A stretch of DNA of 30,830 bases, taken from the NCBI GenBank assembly GCA_933822405.4, contig CAKOGP040001225.1:1-30830 (forward strand), in the 5' to 3' direction. A program made the translations under genes and the position numbers. The notes below the pieces were generated by a model. It was not told where the DNA came from. It was given only the letters and a program-made list of their open reading frames with translations, and searched no databases. This DNA comes from Cylindrotheca closterium. Taxonomy: Eukaryota; Bacillariophyta; Bacillariophyceae; Bacillariales; Bacillariaceae. Positions within the stretch are counted from its first letter, which is position 1. Each line of letters opens with the position of its first letter. Shown one piece after another: positions 25,887 through 30,830 of this stretch.

Positions 25887-27716
25887 CTATGAATCAGGTA
25901 CCGATAACCTTTTGTTGGTCCATTGAATAAGCTCTTTAATCCTTCGTTGGAATTCTATGTTGCCAAGATCGTCCATCGCTCGTCCAGCCAGTATTGTTCT
26001 TTCGACCTCCGCCACTATTACCGTGTTTATGCCTTCTTCTGAGCCGTTACCTGATTGCATCGCAGAGTTAGTATGCTTGTCTCTTTCGTTGCTTCCATGA
26101 TCAAGAACGCCTATGTCTTTGTCCAAATCGCTGGTGCTTCCACCATCGGCAATTGCATCTTTGCCTTGTTCTCTATTGTCAATACTGCGATCGGCACTGT
26201 CAGCCGCCATATCTGCTTGTTCCTGTTGTTGTCTTACCTCCTCCGCCTTTCTTTTCCTGTCCCCCCGCTTCTTGTTGTGCGTCATTTTAGCTCGTGCTCC
26301 ATCCATAATTTGCTTCAACCGATACACGCAGATAATCGTCTTCTCTTCAATATCCTCAACCTCCACGTCCAGACCACATCTCCAACAGCCTTTGTCTGTC
26401 TCTCGACCACTCAATACCTTATTCACCGCTCTCGTCACCGCCTCCTTCTCCCCAATACTTCTTAGAAACGACTCGAACGCTTCGCTTGTCTCAACGATCA
26501 ACTGATTGAACTTGTGATTATATGTCAATGTCTCATACAGCTTGATTTGCTGCCAGAAGTATCGAGCCGGGAGCGGTTCAAATGCAGTTAGCATGAATAC
26601 ATACAGTAGCCTTCTTGAAGTTCCATACTTGTAAACGTCGTCACCTTTTGGTGACGCAACATTCATTGCCCTATGCCTAACTTCTTCGTAACCCCAGTTA
26701 TTGTCTTCTGCTTTGTCAATAATCACACAAAAATATCGCAGCCAAACATATGCAAGATCGCCTGCAACGCTCATGAGAGCGCTCAATTTAAAGTCCGTTA
26801 TCTTCAAAGGCGTCTTGTTGACTCCCCAAAGTTTTAGCTCCGTGTGGTTGATTTGGTCGGCCACCTCGTTTTCTATTATGCCCATGAGCTCTTCAAAGCG
26901 CTCCTTTTCGTCATTGTTCGCGTAAGCTCTGACAAACCTGATGGTACCATGGTCCTTGTTCACGACAAAGGTTGTCAAAACACTCCTCAACTGAAACAGA
27001 GCATACTTTTTGTTCCTCTTTCTTGTGGCTATTCGTGCTATGAACAAAATGATCGCCAGGTGCTTCCTATACTGCGGGTTGACGGAGAATTTGCCAATCC
27101 TCGATGGCTTTGATACGATGACTTGTTCTTCGCTCATTCCGTTTTGACTTGTCTTCATGTAGTCTTCGCGGTTGATGATTTGTCCCATCTGACTTTTGTC
27201 ACATTCGAAGATTACTCCATGAAAAGGCCGAGTTGCCGCACAAAGTTCTGCTCCGTCGGCAGCCAAAACAGTAAAAGCACTCCTACCAGGCTTTCCGAAA
27301 CATGGAAAAGCCGATACTCCTTCCCCTGCTGTTGTCGCTGCGACCTGGGTTGTATTCTCTACAACAGTTCTGTCATCATCATCCTTACAAAATTCCAACA
27401 TGATACCACTCAAGGATTCTGTGTCCCCATTCTTATCCTCGGACAGAGCTTTCATCTCTTCTGCCATACTAATCTCCGTCTGAGATGACGGTAGATAATC
27501 TGAATCTTTCGAATCATTATCGCTAGATCGTTCCCAACCAGCACTCCTCGTCTTGTCATCATTACCATGATCAGAGTTGATTCTGCCATTATCAACCCCC
27601 ACCTCATTATGTACTAGCGCCGACACACTAGCAGATTCGAGAGACATCAAGTCAAGAGACTCACCATCCTCTGCATCGTAATGTATCTGTACGGTGTCCC
27701 ATTGTATTTGTGCCAT
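25887..27716 (-). CDS. Unknown 609-residue protein with acidic N-terminus and basic/coiled segment
   Basis: The frame is open from 27788, but the ATG at 27714-27716 (MAQIQWDTVQIHYDAED) is the likely start. Residues to about 150 are acidic and Ser-rich. The middle region, about 200-470, looks globular and helical, with an Arg/Lys-rich patch (IARIATRKRNKK). A Cys-x2-Cys pair (CWRCGLDVEVEDIEE) lies at about residue 455-470, followed by a strongly basic stretch (KKRGDRKRKAEEVRQQQEQ), perhaps a nuclear signal and coil. I recognise no family. It could be a host gene or element cargo; orientation matches the Helitron. The start choice is by position of the first ATG in frame. Confidence 0.55.
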   Translation of the reverse strand: MAQIQWDTVQIHYDAEDGESLDLMSLESASVSALVHNEVGVDNGRINSDHGNDDKTRSAGWERSSDNDSKDSDYLPSSQTEISMAEEMKALSEDKNGDTESLSGIMLEFCKDDDDRTVVENTTQVAATTAGEGVSAFPCFGKPGRSAFTVLAADGAELCAATRPFHGVIFECDKSQMGQIINREDYMKTSQNGMSEEQVIVSKPSRIGKFSVNPQYRKHLAIILFIARIATRKRNKKYALFQLRSVLTTFVVNKDHGTIRFVRAYANNDEKERFEELMGIIENEVADQINHTELKLWGVNKTPLKITDFKLSALMSVAGDLAYVWLRYFCVIIDKAEDNNWGYEEVRHRAMNVASPKGDDVYKYGTSRRLLYVFMLTAFEPLPARYFWQQIKLYETLTYNHKFNQLIVETSEAFESFLRSIGEKEAVTRAVNKVLSGRETDKGCWRCGLDVEVEDIEEKTIICVYRLKQIMDGARAKMTHNKKRGDRKRKAEEVRQQQEQADMAADSADRSIDNREQGKDAIADGGSTSDLDKDIGVLDHGSNERDKHTNSAMQSGNGSEEGINTVIVAEVERTILAGRAMDDLGNIEFQRRIKELIQWTNKRLSVPDS

Positions 27717-27788
27717 GCTAGAACAATTTTGATCAAATTTTAAGATTTTAAAAAATAGTGGCCGACCAAAAGAAGCTAGGCTATTCAC

Positions 27789-28926
27789 GTGTATCTACTA
27801 CATACAAAAACAACACGGAACTGTTCGCATTCTTGTTCTGAACACAAATTTGAAGTTTTCTCATTCTCCCTTAACAAAAAGCTTAAAGTGGAACAGCCCA
27901 TACAGATTTTTTTTCCGGGACAAACACTTGGGTTGGGCTGCCATGGAAAGCCCGCACCAACTTTTTTCTCCTTTTCCTTCTGCTCGAAAAAAGCCTTCTC
28001 ACTGTCTGAAGTTCCTCAATTTTTACTGACCTTTACTGCATATCTTATTTCCTTGTAAACCAGGACGATGCAATTCTGGTCAATCTAAATTTATGTGCTC
28101 ACAGAGAGAGTTTCTAAAGCCATTTCTTGCGGGAAGCACGAACAGACATTCAATTTACATAAATCTCTACCGGTACAGCAAATGGCACCGACCAAGTTCA
28201 TCTTCTAAATCAGATCACCAAAAGCAAGCTTAGCTATTTTTTGCATTCCGACGAGTCTTATTGTGTGCAAAACTGCGAAGAAGGGTTAACATCAAAACTA
28301 CTAAAACAACACTACAAAAGTTAAAATCATTATCAAAGCACTGAAATGGAGCTATTTCAACACTAAACAAACTCTGCACTCTTTGAAATAGAAATTTAGC
28401 ATACAATTCTTGAGAGTAAATATTGATTTTCCCGGCCATCTGCCCGAGCTGAGAAACGTCCTGCGGTTTAAAGCTAAGTGAGATAATTCGTTAAATAAAA
28501 AGAGATTCCGTTGGTTGACCCTAAGGAAGAAAATTTGTTAAATGAAAGAGATTCCATTTGTCGCAACCCACGAACAGCCAATTCCCGAAACCTACCGATT
28601 CTGACATGACACCAAACTCAACTTCACGTAACATCTTTGTCTTGCTTTCTGCCGATTCTTGCAAACTTGGCGGCACATGCAAACAATCTTCCCTCTTCCG
28701 CAAAAACTATGGCCACTTTTCATTTCAAATTCATCTCACTACAAGACGACGATTATCGCCCATCAGTTCCCATGCCATTTTTTTTTTCACCAACGCGACC
28801 AATTTTCTCTTAAATCTCCACACATCCGTTTAAAGAAATGTTCTCAATCTCGAGGAGCGTGAAATATTTAGCCACAATTTCTTATCCCCAACTTTTTTGT
28901 ATAGATCATCCCTGCTCGGGTCTTGA
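27789..28926. other. Gene-poor stretch, nothing recognised
   Basis: About 1.1 kb with only short open frames on both strands (up to about 91 codons), no homology and no repeats. T-rich and A-rich runs occur. It may include 5' sequence of the 27716 gene. Confidence 0.4.
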
Positions 28927-28955
28927 GGCCAGCACACGGTGCGCGTGTGCAGGCC
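28927..28955. repeat. Inverted repeat, 29 bp, GC-rich
   Basis: ggcc-a-gcacacg-gtgcg-cgtgtgc-a-ggcc: 12-base arms with one A-A mismatch and a 5-base loop. It lies 43 bp before the DIRS-derived array. It could be a terminal hairpin of an element or an incidental palindrome. Confidence 0.6.
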
Positions 28956-28998
28956 GGTGTTTCTTGTGGGGGACGTAGCTCCAGCACCCCCCGATTGA

Positions 28999-30703
28999 CG
29001 AGTCTATTACTCGATCAGTTCGACCCGCTTCACACCACAACCCACCAGCTACACACCAAGACAAAATACTACGAACACACACACGGAGGACGGCAGTAGG
29101 CTATCTTAGATAGTCCAACGTAGACCGCAGGCACACTGTTCGATTTCTTTGACTACATTGTGTTACAGACGGACAAAGGCCGAACGGCCTTCGACCGTCA
29201 AAAGTTGTTGTCGATGCGCCCAGGCAATGATGCCCAGTTTATCGACTGAGATTGAATTCACCCACTTGTGTCGCGGTAATTCAATTTTTCTCTTGGTACC
29301 CAGCCTTTGTCTGCAAGCGAACGAAAAACTCCAGCTCCTTACACGCCGCCCTCATTCATTGCGATCGGCCAGCGTGACGTGCAGCTAACAACTTCCAACA
29401 TCAGTCTTCTATTTTTGAAGTGAGATTGGTCGAACGAATCGAGTCTATTACTCGATCAGTTCGACCCGCTTCACACCACAACCCACCAGCTACACACCAA
29501 GACAAAATACTACGAACACACACACGGAGGACGGCAGTAGGCTATCTTAGATAGTCCAACGTAGACCGCAGGCACACTGTTCGATTTCTTTGACTACATT
29601 GTGTTACAGACGGACAAAGGCCGAACGGCCTTCGACCGTCAAAAGTTGTTGTCGATGCGCCCAGGCAATGATGCCCAGTTTATCGACTGAGATTGAATTC
29701 ACCCACTTGTGTCGCGGTAATTCAATTTTTCTCTTGGTACCCAGCCTTTGTCTGCAAGCGAACGAAAAACTCCAGCTCCTTACACGCCGCCCTCATTCAT
29801 TGCGATCGGCCAGCGTGACGTGCAGCTAACAACTTCCAACATCAGTCTTCTATTTTTGAAGTGAGATTGGTCGAACGAATCGAGTCTATTACTCGATCAG
29901 TTCGACCCGCTTCACACCACAACCCACCAGCTACACACCAAGACAAAATACTACGAACACACACACGGAGGACGGCAGTAGGCTATCTTAGATAGTCCAA
30001 CGTAGACCGCAGGCACACTGTTCGATTTCTTTGACTACATTGTGTTACAGACGGACAAAGGCCGAACGGCCTTCGACCGTCAAAAGTTGTTGTCGATGCG
30101 CCCAGGCAATGATGCCCAGTTTATCGACTGAGATTGAATTCACCCACTTGTGTCGCGGTAATTCAATTTTTCTCTTGGTACCCAGCCTTTGTCTGCAAGC
30201 GAACGAAAAACTCCAGCTCCTTACACGCCGCCCTCATTCATTGCGATCGGCCAGCGTGACGTGCAGCTAACAACTTCCAACATCAGTCTTCTATTTTTGA
30301 AGTGAGATTGGTCGAACGAATCGAGTCTATTACTCGATCAGTTCGACCCGCTTCACACCACAACCCACCAGCTACACACCAAGACAAAATACTACGAACA
30401 CACACACGGAGGACGGCAGTAGGCTATCTTAGATAGTCCAACGTAGACCGCAGGCACACTGTTCGATTTCTTTGACTACATTGTGTTACAGACGGACAAA
30501 GGCCGAACGGCCTTCGACCGTCAAAAGTTGTTGTCGATGCGCCCAGGCAATGATGCCCAGTTTATCGACTGAGATTGAATTCACCCACTTGTGTCGCGGT
30601 AATTCAATTTTTCTCTTGGTACCCAGCCTTTGTCTGCAAGCGAACGAAAAACTCCAGCTCCTTACACGCCGCCCTCATTCATTGCGATCGGCCAGCGTGA
30701 CGT
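28999..30703 (+). repeat. Tandem array of 441-bp units derived from the DIRS-like element
   Basis: About 3.9 units start at cgagtctattactcg at 28999, 29440, 29881 and 30322, each exactly 441 bp apart and identical as far as I compared. Each unit contains about 112 bp not found in the local element copy (presumably the missing 5' end), then the equivalent of 1355-1642 (about 95% identical), then 20 bp identical to 2491-2510 in the gag region, then 23 bp identical to 9259-9281, ending cgag. The fourth unit stops after cagcgtgacgt. The array thus joins the element's 3' end to a 5' end four times, as in a circular or concatemeric intermediate of an internally deleted derivative. Short ORFs repeated in each unit (79 codons) are not credible genes. 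Confidence 0.85.
29438..29456. other. Palindrome at the array unit junction, candidate recombinase site
   Basis: Atcgagt-ctatt-actcgat: two 7-base arms in inverted orientation around a 5-base spacer, formed where a 3' end (...aatcgag) meets the next unit's start (tctattactcgat). Tyrosine recombinases bind inverted arms around a short crossover spacer, so this has the form of a core site. It recurs at 29879 and 30320. At the array's left edge only the inner 5-base arms remain because the flank differs. Confidence 0.5.
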
Positions 30704-30830
30704 CATCAGAGAGACCAAAACGGTGTGCAAAAATTCCTTCAATTTATTTTAAGCAGCTCTAGTGTTCTGCATAAATTTGCTGGTTACCTTCGAACGGGGG
30801 GAGTTTGCAGGCAGAGCTTGCAACTGGATT
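30704..30830. other. Right flank of the array, nothing recognised
   Basis: 127 bp of unique sequence after the truncated fourth unit. No gene or repeat recognised. Confidence 0.4.

Noticed and set aside
27123..27488. Plus-strand 121-codon ORF
   Set aside because: It is antisense to the 609-codon ORF and has no family features.
28999..30703. CRISPR array
   Set aside because: Units are 441 bp and identical throughout, with no short repeat and variable spacer pattern; the setting is eukaryotic.
29149..30762. Four repeated ORFs of 79-96 codons in the array as a gene family
   Set aside because: They are the same accidental frame repeated in each 441-bp unit, lie in element leader sequence, and the related frame at 1330-1617 differs through a single-base indel; no protein-like conservation.

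Overview
The window looks like a transposon-dense stretch of a nuclear genome from a microalgal or other protist lineage, most plausibly a diatom or related stramenopile. This placement is inferred from element types and small introns (about 64-100 bp with GT-AG borders), not from a host marker gene: I found no convincing single-copy host gene, rRNA or tRNA. It contains a DIRS-type tyrosine-recombinase retroelement, a very large Helitron with introns, and a copia-type integrase fragment of the kind abundant in diatoms. A 10-base run of N at 18324-18333 marks an assembly gap.

Layout, left to right. (1) 1-741: 3' part of a decayed, intron-containing gene of unknown identity. (2) About 1355-9281, + strand: a decayed DIRS-like retroelement with a gag-like region broken into several frames (1754-5187), reverse transcriptase/RNase H (5188-7820) and a tyrosine recombinase (about 7745-9109). 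(3) 9505-12862: three genes of uncertain role: a SET-like protein (+), a protein with a PIP-degron-like motif (-) and an acidic-tailed protein (-). (4) 13215-23713, minus strand: a Helitron transposase gene. Its exons encode a Cys-rich N-terminal extension, the Helitron-like N domain, an HUH/Y2 Rep nuclease, a PIF1-type helicase and, at the extreme C-terminus, a GIY-YIG nuclease domain. A copia protease-integrase fragment (about 18334-20889) interrupts it and is bracketed by a ~186-bp near-identical duplication of Helitron sequence and the N gap. (5) 24235-27716, minus: three unknown ORFs. (6) 28999-30703: a tandem array of 441-bp units assembled from pieces of the DIRS element's own 5' region, gag and 3' end.

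How the parts relate. The DIRS retroelement and the tandem array are kin: the array unit is an internally deleted derivative in which the 3' end is joined directly to a presumed 5' end, as in a circular or multimeric intermediate. The Helitron Rep, helicase and GIY-YIG domains would act together on the element's DNA, with GIY-YIG as an unusual extra nuclease. The flanking unknown genes (9505-12862 and 24235-27716) could be Helitron cargo or remnants of other elements; I could not find Helitron termini to decide. Several in-frame stops and frameshifts in the DIRS and copia pieces, and one in the Helitron, indicate that these copies are mostly inactive, with the usual caveat of assembly error near the gap.
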